In this document: in pieces, positions 1 through 9,038 of the stretch
Layout: every line of letters starts with the position of its first letter
Numbering within the stretch: position 1 is the stretch's first letter
Source: Acinetobacter sp. MB5
GTDB lineage: Bacteria > Pseudomonadota > Gammaproteobacteria > Pseudomonadales > Moraxellaceae
NCBI RefSeq assembly: GCF_003261585.1
Contig: NZ_POVU01000001.1
Span: 372,001 to 436,000 of the forward strand
Length of the DNA: 64,000 bases
Direction: 5' to 3'
Position numbers and translations under genes: made by a program
The notes under the pieces: generated by a model
Databases searched by the model: none
What the model saw: only the letters and a program-made list of their open reading frames with translations
Told to the model about the DNA's origin: nothing

Positions 1-44
1 TGGACACGTTCAGATTTTTTTGTTGTTTCCAGCATTTGATTCAT
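1..44 (-). CDS. Possible start of a divergent gene (partial)
   Basis: Reading leftward from 44, an ATG is preceded by an AGGAAA-type ribosome binding site. It opens a frame of 14 codons (MNQMLETTKKSERV) with no stop before the window edge. A LysR gene runs the other way from 303, and LysR regulators are often divergent from their target, so this could be the regulated gene. Fifteen codons are too few to identify a product, so both the coding call and the link to the regulator are inference. Confidence 0.35.
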   Translation of the reverse strand, partial: MNQMLETTKKSERV

Positions 45-302
45 TGCTTTCCTAGCCTGTTGTGGTTGATCTTTTCATTCATGCTACGATCAAGTTCTCC
101 ACTCAGGCAAACGATTCTTTTTCATGCAGACATGTGGTTTACGCATATCTTATTTCACAAAAAATTATCTATTTTTTAAAAAGTATTTTAAATACAATAA
201 CTTTTATATTTTTATAAAATGAAGATTTTATTTTTAAGGACAATCTATGTTATTTCTAAATACCTCATGCTAAAAATCCACTAATATGACAAGGATCGTG
301 AT

Positions 303-1253
303 ATGCGTCGGATGATTCCATCTTTACAGTCACTGTTGTGCTTTGAATCTGCCGCCAAACATAAAAGCTATACCCATGCTGCGCAAGAACTGTGCATTAC
401 TCAAAGTGCGGTTTCTCGACAAATCCAGCAATTAGAAGAATTTTTAAATCTGAGTTTATTTCAACGTACTCGCCACGGTGTGGAATTGACGCTGGCAGGC
501 GAGCAGTATTTTAAAAGTATCAAATCTTCATTATTGAACATTGAACAAAGCACGATGGATCTTATGTCGCATAAAGGGCTTGGCGGTACACTGAAACTCG
601 GCGTTGTTCCTACTTTCGCGACTCGCTGGTTACTACCTCGACTGTATCGTTTCAATCAGATCTATCCTGAAATTACAGTGCATCTTGAAACCAGCACCAA
701 GCCGTTTTTGTTTAGCGAACATATTTTTGATGCTGCAATCTACGCAGGTACGCCGTCCCAACTTGAAAACTGGCCTGAGGCAAAGGTTGAATTTCTCATG
801 CAAGAAGAGGTTGTTCCTGTCTGTTCGGTACAGTTGATTCAAAAATATTTCCCCGAAATAGATCTGAATACAATTGATTTGACTCCGCAGCAATTGAGTC
901 AATTGCCTTTATTGCAGCAAACGACGCGACCTTATATCTGGAAAGAATGGTTCAATGCAGCAGGTTATGATGATCCTTCCGCAATGGATGGACAACGCCA
1001 CGAGCTTTTTTCCATGCTTGCAGTTGCCGCAACACATCACATGGGCGTGGCACTCATTCCTCAAATGCTCCTTGAGAAAGAATTGAAGAATACTGATTTG
1101 GTGATTGCCTCCCGATTTAAGCTGATCGGTTCGCGTTCTTATTATTTTGTTTATTCGGAACAACAAAATAGTGGTTTGATCTTAAAGTTTGTAGAGTGGC
1201 TTAGTCAGGAAGTTCAGGCTTATCAGCATAATGGCATAGCACGACGTGCTTAA
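303..1253 (+). CDS. LysR-family transcriptional regulator (GcvA-like)
   Basis: A 316-residue protein of normal LysR length. The N-terminal winged helix-turn-helix covers about residues 6-64 (FESAAKHKSYTHAAQELCIT followed by SAVSRQIQQLE). A periplasmic-binding-protein-like effector domain follows from about residue 92 (GGTLKLGVVPTFATRWLLPR). That 'TFATRWLLPRL' stretch is typical of the GcvA branch. The start is set by AAGGA at 291-295, seven bases before the ATG; a second ATG three codons later is less well placed. The effector is unknown. The 258-bp AT-rich gap to a possible divergent start at 44 probably holds its operator. The gene ends before a bidirectional terminator shared with tRNA-Gly. 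Confidence 0.9.
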   Translation: MRRMIPSLQSLLCFESAAKHKSYTHAAQELCITQSAVSRQIQQLEEFLNLSLFQRTRHGVELTLAGEQYFKSIKSSLLNIEQSTMDLMSHKGLGGTLKLGVVPTFATRWLLPRLYRFNQIYPEITVHLETSTKPFLFSEHIFDAAIYAGTPSQLENWPEAKVEFLMQEEVVPVCSVQLIQKYFPEIDLNTIDLTPQQLSQLPLLQQTTRPYIWKEWFNAAGYDDPSAMDGQRHELFSMLAVAATHHMGVALIPQMLLEKELKNTDLVIASRFKLIGSRSYYFVYSEQQNSGLILKFVEWLSQEVQAYQHNGIARRA

Positions 1254-1309
1254 TCTAACATCATCAAAACCTAATAAAATCAGCTTTACTCTAATTTTAA
1301 ACACCATAA

Positions 1310-1342
1310 AAAAAGCCCCAAGATAAAATCTTGAGGCTTTTT
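1310..1342. terminator. Bidirectional terminator between the LysR gene and tRNA-Gly
   Basis: The arms AAAAAGCC-CAAGAT and ATCTTG-GGCTTTTT pair with one mismatch around a three-base AAA loop. A-runs and T-runs on the two flanks make it usable on both strands. It lies just 3' of the tRNA on the minus strand and after the LysR gene on the plus strand. Confidence 0.8.
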
Positions 1343-1348
1343 AAATTT

Positions 1349-1424
<76 letters not shown>

Positions 1425-1487
1425 AATATGGACGCATTATAGAGTGTTTCAAAAAGCTGTCAACTCTTTTGGCATCCAAGTGGCTAT

Positions 1488-2909
1488 TTAATCAGCACGA
1501 CGCCAAACAGTCCCTTGACGGGTATCTTCCAAAACCACACCTTGATCCAGCAATGACTGACGAATTTCGTCCGCCTGAGCAAAATCTTTGGCTTTTTTGG
1601 CATCTTTACGTTGCTGAATCAAATCTTCGATTTGTTCTTCAGACAATCCTAAAGCTTCCTGACCAATATCTGACTTTAAGAAATCTTCAACATTGTGCTG
1701 TACTAAACCTAAAATGTTGGTCAAATGACGTAAGGTTGAATAATAAACCGCTGCCTGTTCAGCATTTTCTTCTTTCACTGCACGATTCAATTCTTTGTTG
1801 ACTTCAAACAATACCGCAATGGCTTCAGCTGTATTAAAGTCATCACGCATAGCAGCATTAAAACGTTCAACCAGTACTTGATCTAAAGTTTCAACGGTTT
1901 TTTCGCCATAAGCTTGCTGATATGCTTTAAATGAATGGTAGAAACGGCTAAGAGCAGTTTTCGCTTCTTTTAATGCTACATCCGAGAAATTGACTGGGCT
2001 TCGGTAATGTGACGACACGATAAAGTAACGAATCACTTCAGGATGGAATTTGTCCATCACATCGCGAATGGTAAAGAAATTGCCTAAAGACTTCGACATT
2101 TTCTCGCCATCGACATTAATAAAGCCGACATGCATCCAGTAATTCACATACTGTTCACCTGTTGAAGCCTCACTTTGTGCAATTTCATTTTCATGGTGCG
2201 GGAACATCAAGTCTGAACCACCACCATGAATGTCAAAATGGTTGCCTAAGCAGCAGGTTGACATTGCTGAACACTCAATGTGCCAACCTGGACGACCTTG
2301 GCCCCACGGTGAAGCCCAAGCAGGTTCATTTTCTTTCGCATGTTTCCAAAGCACAAAGTCAAACGGATGTTTTTTCTCTACTTCAACATCGACACGTTCT
2401 GAAGCACCTGCTTGCATATCTTCAAGCTTACGACCCGACAAACGACCATATTTAGCAAACTTTTCAACTTGAAAATAAACGTCGCCATTACTTGCAGGAT
2501 ACGCTGTGCCATTATCAACCAAATTCCCAATCATGCTTTGCATCTGGTCAATGTATTCGGTTGCACGTGGTGCTTCGTCTGGATGCAAACAACCCAGATT
2601 TTCAGCATCTTCATTCATCGCCTGAATAAAACGATCGGTCAATGCGGTGATGCTTTCACCATTCTCATTGGCACGTTTAATAATTTTGTCGTCAATATCG
2701 GTGATATTGCGCACGTATTTAACATTCCAACCCTGACTACGTAAAAAACGGATAATGTAATCAAATGCAACCATGACTCGAGCATGCCCAATATGACAAT
2801 AGTCATAGACGGTCATACCGCAAACATACATGTCGATATGCCCTGCTTTACGGGGTACAAATTCAACTTTTTTACGTTGCTCAGAGTTATATAAAACAAA
2901 GGGTTGCAT
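1488..2909 (-). CDS. cysS: Cysteinyl-tRNA synthetase
   Basis: Charges tRNA-Cys with cysteine in the cytoplasm (class I aminoacyl-tRNA synthetase). At 473 residues it is slightly longer than the E. coli enzyme. The class I signatures are clear: HIGH at residues 39-42 and KMSKS at 270-274. The zinc ligands expected for CysRS are present as C30, C213, H238 and E242. The C-terminal helical anticodon-binding region ends in TVWRR. The ATG at 2909 starts the usual 'MQPF..YN' N terminus. It is transcribed toward tRNA-Gly and stands alone. Confidence 0.98.
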   Translation of the reverse strand: MQPFVLYNSEQRKKVEFVPRKAGHIDMYVCGMTVYDYCHIGHARVMVAFDYIIRFLRSQGWNVKYVRNITDIDDKIIKRANENGESITALTDRFIQAMNEDAENLGCLHPDEAPRATEYIDQMQSMIGNLVDNGTAYPASNGDVYFQVEKFAKYGRLSGRKLEDMQAGASERVDVEVEKKHPFDFVLWKHAKENEPAWASPWGQGRPGWHIECSAMSTCCLGNHFDIHGGGSDLMFPHHENEIAQSEASTGEQYVNYWMHVGFINVDGEKMSKSLGNFFTIRDVMDKFHPEVIRYFIVSSHYRSPVNFSDVALKEAKTALSRFYHSFKAYQQAYGEKTVETLDQVLVERFNAAMRDDFNTAEAIAVLFEVNKELNRAVKEENAEQAAVYYSTLRHLTNILGLVQHNVEDFLKSDIGQEALGLSEEQIEDLIQQRKDAKKAKDFAQADEIRQSLLDQGVVLEDTRQGTVWRRAD

Positions 2910-3114
2910 ATAAAGTCTTCAAATGTTCAAACTAAAGATGCCTCATCATAACTGATGCACAATATTTCACAAAGTTTTATCCCCAAAAAATATAAGATAA
3001 GCATCTTGTCTGCATAAGCCAAAGTTGCCACACGATTATTTGTGCTAAAATCAGCGTTATTGTGAAGTCACACCCTAAATATATTTTCCCTGTATTTTGG
3101 TAAGGTAGTTAATT

Positions 3115-4107
3115 TTGAATTCCCCAAACATCATGAATCCCATTGATTTTAAAAAAGTCGCTTTAGAAACTTTAGAGATTGAACAGCAAGCCCTCGATAT
3201 TTTGGCCTCACAAATTGATGAGCGCTTTGTCAAAGCCTGCGAGATTATTTTGCAATGCAAAGGTCGTCTGGTTGTCACAGGCATGGGGAAATCTGGACAT
3301 ATTGGTCGTAAAATGGCGGCCACATTTGCCTCTACGGGTACACCATCTTTCTTCATGCATCCTGGTGAAGCAGGTCATGGTGATTTGGGTATGTTGGTCA
3401 AAGGTGATGTCCTGATTGCCATTTCAAATTCAGGTAAAAGTGATGAAATCATGATGTTGATGCCTCTTATCAAACATCTTGAAGTTCCACTGATTACCAT
3501 TAGCCGCGATACTCAAGGCCCAATGCCGCAAAATGCCGATGTTGCACTTACACTTGGCGAAGCAGATGAAGCTTGTCCTCTAGGTCTTGCACCAACTTCA
3601 AGTACCACAGCGACACTGGCTTTAGGTGATGCGCTGGCTGTTGCTTTACTAGAAGCACGCGGTTTTACCTCAGATGATTTTGCGCGTTCGCATCCTGCGG
3701 GTGCTTTAGGTAAACGCCTTTTACTCCATGTAAAACACCTGATGCATAAAGGCACAGATTTACCTAAAGTCTTGCCAACAGCGCCGATGAGCGAAGCATT
3801 GTATGAAATGACTGAAAAGCGTTTAGGCCTAACTACAGTTGTTGATGAACAAGGTCAACTCCTTGGCGTATTTACCGATGGTGACTTACGTCGTTTACTG
3901 GGCAAACAAAGCAGCTTTAATGTCAACATGCCTGTTGCAGAAGCGATGACCAAGCATCCATCGACCATTTCTGAACATGCCCGTGCTGTAGAAGCACTTG
4001 AACAATTGCGTGATAAAAAAATCAATCAATGTATCGTGGTTGACCATCAGAAAAAAGTGATTGGTGTCATCAGCATGCATGATTTAATCGAAGCTGGAGT
4101 AGCATAA
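3115..4107 (+). CDS. kdsD: Arabinose-5-phosphate isomerase
   Basis: Converts D-ribulose 5-phosphate to D-arabinose 5-phosphate, the first step toward Kdo for lipooligosaccharide. An N-terminal SIS domain (about residues 45-180, with GMGKSGHIGRKMAATFASTG) precedes two CBS domains (about 210-330), the usual KdsD/GutQ architecture. The start is uncertain. A TTG at 3115 has AAGG about nine bases upstream; an ATG at 3133 (MNPIDFKK) gives a protein six residues shorter but has that Shine-Dalgarno too far away. First gene of an operon with kdsC, three bases downstream, and lptCAB. Confidence 0.95.
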   Translation: MNSPNIMNPIDFKKVALETLEIEQQALDILASQIDERFVKACEIILQCKGRLVVTGMGKSGHIGRKMAATFASTGTPSFFMHPGEAGHGDLGMLVKGDVLIAISNSGKSDEIMMLMPLIKHLEVPLITISRDTQGPMPQNADVALTLGEADEACPLGLAPTSSTTATLALGDALAVALLEARGFTSDDFARSHPAGALGKRLLLHVKHLMHKGTDLPKVLPTAPMSEALYEMTEKRLGLTTVVDEQGQLLGVFTDGDLRRLLGKQSSFNVNMPVAEAMTKHPSTISEHARAVEALEQLRDKKINQCIVVDHQKKVIGVISMHDLIEAGVA

Positions 4108-4110
4108 AAC

Positions 4111-4650
4111 ATGGCATCTTATGTGTTATTAGAACAAGCAAGCCACATTAAGGCTTTGGTTTTAGATGTCGATGGTATTTTAAGCGATGGCTTTGTCACT
4201 TTTACTAACTCTGGTGATGAAATCAAATCTTTCGATATTCGTGATGGTTTAGGCATGAAACTCGCTCAACAAGCGGGTCTAAAAGTCATCATCATTACAG
4301 GGCGTAAAAGTAACATCGTAGAAAAACGCATGTCTGACCTGAAAGTCGATTTGGTTTTCCAAGGTCGTGAAGACAAAGGCGTAGCACTTCGTGAAGCATG
4401 TGCGCAGTTCAACCTATTGCCTCAAGACTGTCTGTATATGGGTGATGACTGGCCAGACCTTTCTGCATTTGCAATTGCAGGGATGAAAGTGACTGTACCC
4501 AACGGACATGTTGAAGTTCGCCGACGCGCAGATTTGGTGACTCAAGCAATGGGTGGACGTGGCGCTGTACGCGAAGTGTGCGATATGTTGCTACAAGCCA
4601 AAGGAGTTTATCAAGAGCTCCTTGAAAAATTCACAGCAGTCCCGCATTAA
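4111..4650 (+). CDS. kdsC: 3-deoxy-D-manno-octulosonate 8-phosphate phosphatase
   Basis: Hydrolyses Kdo 8-phosphate to Kdo, the third step of Kdo synthesis. A compact 179-residue HAD-superfamily enzyme without a cap domain. The catalytic DxD is D19-V-D21 in LVLDVDGILSDG, motif II is in ITGRKS, and the late acidic motif is MGDDWPDL. Length and motifs match the tetrameric KdsC family. It begins three bases after the kdsD stop, so translation is probably coupled. Confidence 0.97.
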   Translation: MASYVLLEQASHIKALVLDVDGILSDGFVTFTNSGDEIKSFDIRDGLGMKLAQQAGLKVIIITGRKSNIVEKRMSDLKVDLVFQGREDKGVALREACAQFNLLPQDCLYMGDDWPDLSAFAIAGMKVTVPNGHVEVRRRADLVTQAMGGRGAVREVCDMLLQAKGVYQELLEKFTAVPH

Positions 4651-4677
4651 TTCGCAATTGTTTGATAAACTACGCTT

Positions 4678-5226
4678 ATGGATACTAAAACTTTATATAT
4701 CGTAGCGATTGTAATAGGAACCATAAGCGGTGGTTACTACTACTATAGCGGTAAAAGCAAAAAATTAGATGTCAATGCGGCACGCAATATGACCTATTCG
4801 GCCAAGGACGTCAAAATTACCCAAACTGATCAGCAAGGGTACGTTTCTGCACGTGCCTCTGTTGATGAAATGGTACAAAACAAACAAAACAATACATCTC
4901 AGTTATATAACTTCAATGCGACTACTTATAGTCATGGTAAAATTGATGCGACATATATTGCATCACGTGCCGATGGCTATGATGACAATCAGAAGATTGT
5001 ATTGTCTGGCAATGTGGTTGCCCACAAAAATACCACTCAAGGCGTCATGACTCTAAAGACTGATCAATTGACTGGCTATCCGAAAACTCGACAGTTAGAA
5101 ACCACTCATGAAGTTACTGTTGACTCTCCACAAAGCCAGTTTATAAGTCAAGGCTTAAAAGCCGACTTAAATTCAGGACAATACGAGTTTTTCAATATTC
5201 GAGGAAACTATGCTCCTAAATCCTAA
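4678..5226 (+). CDS. lptC: LPS export ABC transporter periplasmic protein LptC
   Basis: A bitopic inner-membrane protein that passes lipooligosaccharide from LptB2FG to LptA. It has 182 residues: one N-terminal transmembrane segment (about 6-23, YIVAIVIGTISGGYYYY) followed by a periplasmic beta-jellyroll region rich in alternating polar and hydrophobic residues. The assignment rests on these features plus its place between kdsC and lptA, since LptC sequences diverge strongly. The 3' end overlaps the lptA start by 17 bases, indicating translational coupling. Confidence 0.93.
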   Translation: MDTKTLYIVAIVIGTISGGYYYYSGKSKKLDVNAARNMTYSAKDVKITQTDQQGYVSARASVDEMVQNKQNNTSQLYNFNATTYSHGKIDATYIASRADGYDDNQKIVLSGNVVAHKNTTQGVMTLKTDQLTGYPKTRQLETTHEVTVDSPQSQFISQGLKADLNSGQYEFFNIRGNYAPKS

Positions 5227-5797
5227 ACGTTCAAATATTAAAACGGTCTTCAACGCTGTCATTTTAGGAGCCCTTTCTTGTACGGCAATGTCAGCATTTG
5301 CATTACCTACAGACCGTAATCAACCGATTTCACTGGTTGCAGACCGTGCAACTTATAACGATAAAACAGGTTACACGACGTATTCGGGCAATGTGGTCAT
5401 TGAACAAGGTTCAATGAAATTACAAGCCGATTCGGTGACAGCACAACTGAACAAAAGCCGCCAAATCAGCACCGTTACTGCCAACGGTCATCCAGCACGT
5501 TTCCAACAAAAAATGGATGTCAACAAAGGTTTAGCGCGCGGCGAAGGTCAGAAAATTATCTATGATGCTGACACAGGCATTGTTACATTGAGCGGCAATG
5601 CCTATGTTGATCAGGATGGTGCCAGCGTTCGTGGTGCGACCTTACGTTACAGCATGAATAAAGGTGATATTGAGGCTGTAGGTAGTTCATCTGGTGGTGG
5701 TGCAACATCAACTAATCCAAGCCAAAATAAAGGCCGTGTCCAGATTGTGATTCCACCTAATGCATCGAAGTCAGCACCAGGAGCAAAAAGTAAATGA
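5210..5797 (+). CDS. lptA: LPS transport periplasmic protein LptA
   Basis: The periplasmic bridge protein that carries lipooligosaccharide to the outer-membrane LptDE complex. 195 residues with an N-terminal signal peptide ending near [10 protein letters not shown] (about residue 31). An OstA-type beta-jellyroll follows, with the characteristic repeats '[19 protein letters not shown]' and '[15 protein letters not shown]'. The C-terminal tail is Ser/Gly/Lys-rich and probably disordered. It overlaps lptC by 17 bases and lptB by four (ATGA). Confidence 0.95.
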   Translation: MLLNPKRSNIKTVFNAVILGALSCTAMSAFALPTDRNQPISLVADRATYNDKTGYTTYSGNVVIEQGSMKLQADSVTAQLNKSRQISTVTANGHPARFQQKMDVNKGLARGEGQKIIYDADTGIVTLSGNAYVDQDGASVRGATLRYSMNKGDIEAVGSSSGGGATSTNPSQNKGRVQIVIPPNASKSAPGAKSK

Positions 5798-6543
5798 GTG
5801 ATGCCCTCATCAATCAACCACAAAAGCTTCGCATTCGTCATCTTGCAAAAAACTACAGCAAACGCTGGGTAGTCAAAGACGTTTCTTTTGAAATGCACAG
5901 TGGTCAAATTGTGGGTTTGCTTGGTCCAAACGGTGCGGGTAAAACCACCAGTTTCTACATGGTGGTTGGCTTGGTTCGTATGGACAAAGGTGAGATTTAT
6001 CTGGATAACCAAGATTTATCACACTTTGCAATGCATGAGCGCGCACGTAAAGGTATTGGCTACTTGCCACAGGAAGCTTCGATTTTTAGAAAATTGACCA
6101 TTGGTGAAAATATCATGGCAATTTTGGAAACCCGTAAAGACCTGAACAAAGCTCAGCGTGAACAGCGTCTGAAAGAATTGTTAGATGACTTTAAAATCAG
6201 TCATATTAAAGATTCTTTAGGCATGAGCGTATCTGGTGGTGAACGTCGTCGTGCCGAAATTGCGCGTGCTTTGGCAGCGAATCCTAAATTTATGCTGCTC
6301 GATGAACCTTTTGCAGGGGTTGACCCAATTTCTGTCGGTGATATTAAAGAAATCATTCAAAACCTGAAAGATCGTGGTATTGGCGTGTTAATTACAGACC
6401 ACAACGTGCGTGAAACACTGGCAATTTGTGAGAAAGCTTACATTGTCAGTGAAGGCTCTGTGATTGCTGAGGGTACAGCCCAAGAAATTCTGGAAAATAC
6501 CACAGTTCGTGAAGTTTATTTGGGTGAAGATTTCACCGTATAA
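5794..6543 (+). CDS. lptB: LPS export ABC transporter ATP-binding protein LptB
   Basis: The ATPase that powers lipooligosaccharide extraction by LptB2FG. 249 residues with all ABC motifs: Walker [10 protein letters not shown] at 44-52, a Q-loop around YLPQEASIF, signature VSGGERRR, Walker [14 protein letters not shown] and an H-loop histidine in ITDHNVRE. 'SGGERRR' and 'FAGVDP' are typical of LptB. The start overlaps the lptA stop (ATGA). A terminator follows, so this is the last gene of the kds-lpt operon. The rpoN-hpf genes that follow lptB in E. coli are absent here. Confidence 0.98.
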   Translation: MSDALINQPQKLRIRHLAKNYSKRWVVKDVSFEMHSGQIVGLLGPNGAGKTTSFYMVVGLVRMDKGEIYLDNQDLSHFAMHERARKGIGYLPQEASIFRKLTIGENIMAILETRKDLNKAQREQRLKELLDDFKISHIKDSLGMSVSGGERRRAEIARALAANPKFMLLDEPFAGVDPISVGDIKEIIQNLKDRGIGVLITDHNVRETLAICEKAYIVSEGSVIAEGTAQEILENTTVREVYLGEDFTV

Positions 6544-6567
6544 AATTTCATTTACTGAATATTTTCA

Positions 6568-6599
6568 AAGCTGTATATTGAAAAATATACAGCTTTTTT
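6568..6599 (+). terminator. Rho-independent terminator after lptB
   Basis: AGCTGTATATT and AATATACAGCT pair perfectly around a short GAAA loop, flanked by AA and a run of T. It ends the kdsD-lptB operon. Only about 30 bases separate it from the IclR start codon, so any IclR promoter must overlap it or lie inside lptB. Confidence 0.85.
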
Positions 6600-6628
6600 A
6601 CATTCAATTTAAGGATAAGGCAGGACAA

Positions 6629-7396
6629 GTGGCAGATCAAATCAAGAAAAAAGGATCGTCGATTACCCGTGTACTTGAAATCATTGAGGCAATTGCAACT
6701 GCACAACACCCACCGACTCCTCTCGATTTAGCCATTGCTCTCGACATTCCCAAACCGAGTATTCATCGTTTATTACAGACTTTAGAAAAAGAAGGTTTTA
6801 TTAAACTCGATACTTATGGCGGTTATATTGTCGGGCGAAGAACTCATGCGCTACTGGTCAGTTCATGGAATCAGGAACCCAAGAAAATAGAACGGCTTGC
6901 TATTTTGCAAAAGCTATCGAACCAGATTGGCGAAACCTGTGGTATTGCCATTTTACAAGACAATGAAATGCTCTACACCGATCGGGTGCAAACCAACTGG
7001 CCCTTGCAAGTCTATTTACCTGTAGGTTCAAAAGTTCCATTATGGTGTACATCGAGTGGAAAATTGTTTTTAAGTTATTTAGAAAAAGAACGTCGGACGA
7101 ATGTGCTGAAACATTTGCCGATTGAGCAAATGACTAAAAACACCTTCATTGACAAAGCTGCGTTAGAGCAGAATTTACAAGAAATTTTTGAGCACAAACT
7201 TGGAACAGATAACGAAGAATTTATCGCAGGCATGGTGGCGTGTTCTGTACCGATTTTAAATGCAGAACAAGACATTGTGGCATGTCTATATACCCACGCA
7301 CCCACAATTCGTAAGTCTTTACAGGATTTGATGGCGTATGAACCTGTGCTACGCGAGGCAGCACAGGAACTCAGTCAATTGATTCAGCAAGGATAA
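6629..7396 (+). CDS. IclR-family transcriptional regulator
   Basis: A 255-residue regulator. The N-terminal winged HTH covers about residues 10-65 (SSITRVLEIIEAIA, then PSIHRLLQTLEKEGFI). The IclR ligand-binding domain follows (GSKVPLWCTSSGKLFLSYL, CGIAILQDNEMLYTDRV). I chose the GTG at 6629 because it lies just before the conserved N terminus and has GG-rich sequence upstream (AAGGCAGGA). The open frame extends to 6464, but that part overlaps lptB and the terminator. It converges on the semialdehyde dehydrogenase gene with only 11 bases between stops, so it may control the permease-dehydrogenase unit; that is inference. Confidence 0.88.
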   Translation: MADQIKKKGSSITRVLEIIEAIATAQHPPTPLDLAIALDIPKPSIHRLLQTLEKEGFIKLDTYGGYIVGRRTHALLVSSWNQEPKKIERLAILQKLSNQIGETCGIAILQDNEMLYTDRVQTNWPLQVYLPVGSKVPLWCTSSGKLFLSYLEKERRTNVLKHLPIEQMTKNTFIDKAALEQNLQEIFEHKLGTDNEEFIAGMVACSVPILNAEQDIVACLYTHAPTIRKSLQDLMAYEPVLREAAQELSQLIQQG

Positions 7397-7407
7397 TCTG
7401 TATTCGA

Positions 7408-8904
7408 TTAATTCAGCGTTGGCATAGAGAATTGTACGCCTTCACGGACATTGCTCGATGGCCAACGTTGGGTAATGGTTTTACGGCGCGTGTAAAAACG
7501 TGCACCGTCTGGGCCATAGGCATATAAATCACCAAACAATGAACGCTTCCAACCACCAAAACTATGATAAGCCACTGGTACAGGCAACGGGACATTGACC
7601 CCAACCATCCCCACTTGGATATGATCGGTAAAGTAACGTGCAGCTTCACCATCGCGGGTATAGATACAGGTACCGTTACCATATTCATGATCATTAATCA
7701 GTTGCATGGCTTCTTGCATGGTCGCAACACGAATCACTTGTAGCACAGGGCCAAAGATTTCCTGCTTATAGCTGAGCATGTCTGGGCTCACATGATCAAT
7801 CAGGGTTGCACCTACAAAGTAACCATTTTCATAGCCTTCAGGTGCAGCATGACGACCATCGACCACCACCGTTGCGCCTTGCTGCTCTGCGCTGTCAATA
7901 TGTCCGATCACTTTGGCTTTATGTTCTGCGGTAATTACAGGGCCGAAGTCATTGTCTTTATTGGCAAAGTGTCCGTATTTCAAACCTTGCATACGTTCAC
8001 TGAGTTGCTGTACCAAAGCATCGGCTGTTTCATCACCCACTGCAACAGCAACTGATAACGCCATACAGCGCTCACCCGATGAACCAAATGCTGCACCCAA
8101 CAATGAACTCACGACATTTTCAAGATCTGCATCAGGCATCACAATCGCATGGTTTTTCGCACCGCCAAGTGCCTGACAGCGTTTACCTGTTGAAGTTGCA
8201 GTCTGGTAAATGTATTCGGCAATTGGGGTTGAACCAACAAAACTCACCGCTTGTACACGGCGATCGTGCAGTAAAGTATCGACCGCGACTTTGTCACCAT
8301 TCACCACATTAAACACACCATCTGGCAAACCTGCCTGTTTCAACAATTCAGCAAGGAAAAGTGTTGAAGATGGATCTTTTTCTGATGGTTTTAAAACAAA
8401 ACAGTTCCCGCAGACGATTGCCATCGGGAACATCCACAGCGGTACCATTACGGGGAAGTTAAATGGGGTAATCCCTGCGACCACACCGAGCGGTTGGAAC
8501 TCACTCCATGAATCAATTGATGGGCCTACATTTTTGCTAAATTCACCTTTGAGAAATTCTGGTGCACCACAGGCATATTCCACATTTTCAATACCGCGCT
8601 GTAGTTCGCCCGCAGCATCATGCACGATTTTGCCGTGTTCAGCCCCAATCAACTCACAGATTTTATCGGCATGTTGTTCGAGTAATTCTTTAAATTTAAA
8701 CATGACACGCGCACGTTTAATTACAGGGGTATCACGCCATTCAGGAAATGCGGCTTGTGCAGCGGCAATTGCCTGCTCGACAGTTTCAATACTGGCAATG
8801 GCAACTTCCTTGCTTTGCTCTCCTGTTGACGGGTTATAAACGGCTTGGGTACGTGCATGGTCGTAACACAGTTTGCCTTGGATAAAGTGACCAATCATGT
8901 CCAT
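7408..8904 (-). CDS. mmsA: CoA-acylating methylmalonate/malonate semialdehyde dehydrogenase
   Basis: Oxidatively decarboxylates methylmalonate semialdehyde to propionyl-CoA, or malonate semialdehyde to acetyl-CoA, using NAD+ and CoA. 498 residues from the ATG at 8904, which has GAGGAA upstream. The ALDH fold is complete, with nucleophile C280 in FGSSGERCMA. The usual ALDH general-base motif ELGGK is replaced by LGGAKNH (247-252), which marks the CoA-acylating MMSDH subfamily. The frame stays open upstream to 9048, but that stretch lies in an intergenic hairpin region. Its partners are an iron alcohol dehydrogenase and a GntP permease, not valine-pathway genes, so malonate semialdehyde from a 3-hydroxy acid is a plausible substrate (inference). 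Confidence 0.93.
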   Translation of the reverse strand: MDMIGHFIQGKLCYDHARTQAVYNPSTGEQSKEVAIASIETVEQAIAAAQAAFPEWRDTPVIKRARVMFKFKELLEQHADKICELIGAEHGKIVHDAAGELQRGIENVEYACGAPEFLKGEFSKNVGPSIDSWSEFQPLGVVAGITPFNFPVMVPLWMFPMAIVCGNCFVLKPSEKDPSSTLFLAELLKQAGLPDGVFNVVNGDKVAVDTLLHDRRVQAVSFVGSTPIAEYIYQTATSTGKRCQALGGAKNHAIVMPDADLENVVSSLLGAAFGSSGERCMALSVAVAVGDETADALVQQLSERMQGLKYGHFANKDNDFGPVITAEHKAKVIGHIDSAEQQGATVVVDGRHAAPEGYENGYFVGATLIDHVSPDMLSYKQEIFGPVLQVIRVATMQEAMQLINDHEYGNGTCIYTRDGEAARYFTDHIQVGMVGVNVPLPVPVAYHSFGGWKRSLFGDLYAYGPDGARFYTRRKTITQRWPSSNVREGVQFSMPTLN

Positions 8905-8935
8905 TGTGGGAGTTCCTCGTTGTGATTCTAAGATC

Positions 8936-9014
8936 AGACTTCTTTCATAAGACCTTTTTATTTCTCCCTCAGGGAGAAAAATAAAGAGGGGTAAATGCTT
9001 ATGAAAGTGGTCTA
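8936..9014. repeat. Extended imperfect hairpin in the dehydrogenase intergenic region
   Basis: The outer arms (8936-8952 and 8999-9014) share a perfect 10-bp CTTTCATAAG/CTTATGAAAG core plus a distal AGAC/GTCT pair. The inner arms (8955-8969 and 8973-8987) pair at 13 of 15 positions around a TCA loop (TTTCTCCC...GGGAG). It fills most of the gap between two genes of one apparent operon. It could be an mRNA stabilising or processing structure, or a palindromic repeat. Confidence 0.6.
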
Positions 9015-9038
9015 GTGTTGATTTTAAAAATAAGCCAT

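Noticed and set aside
6464..6628. N-terminal extension of the IclR regulator into lptB
   Set aside because: It crosses the lptB stop and a terminator hairpin and is unlike IclR N termini; the GTG at 6629 is preferred.
8210..8839. Plus-strand 209-codon frame inside the semialdehyde dehydrogenase gene
   Set aside because: It is fully antisense to a well-supported mmsA gene and has Ser/Cys-rich non-protein-like composition.
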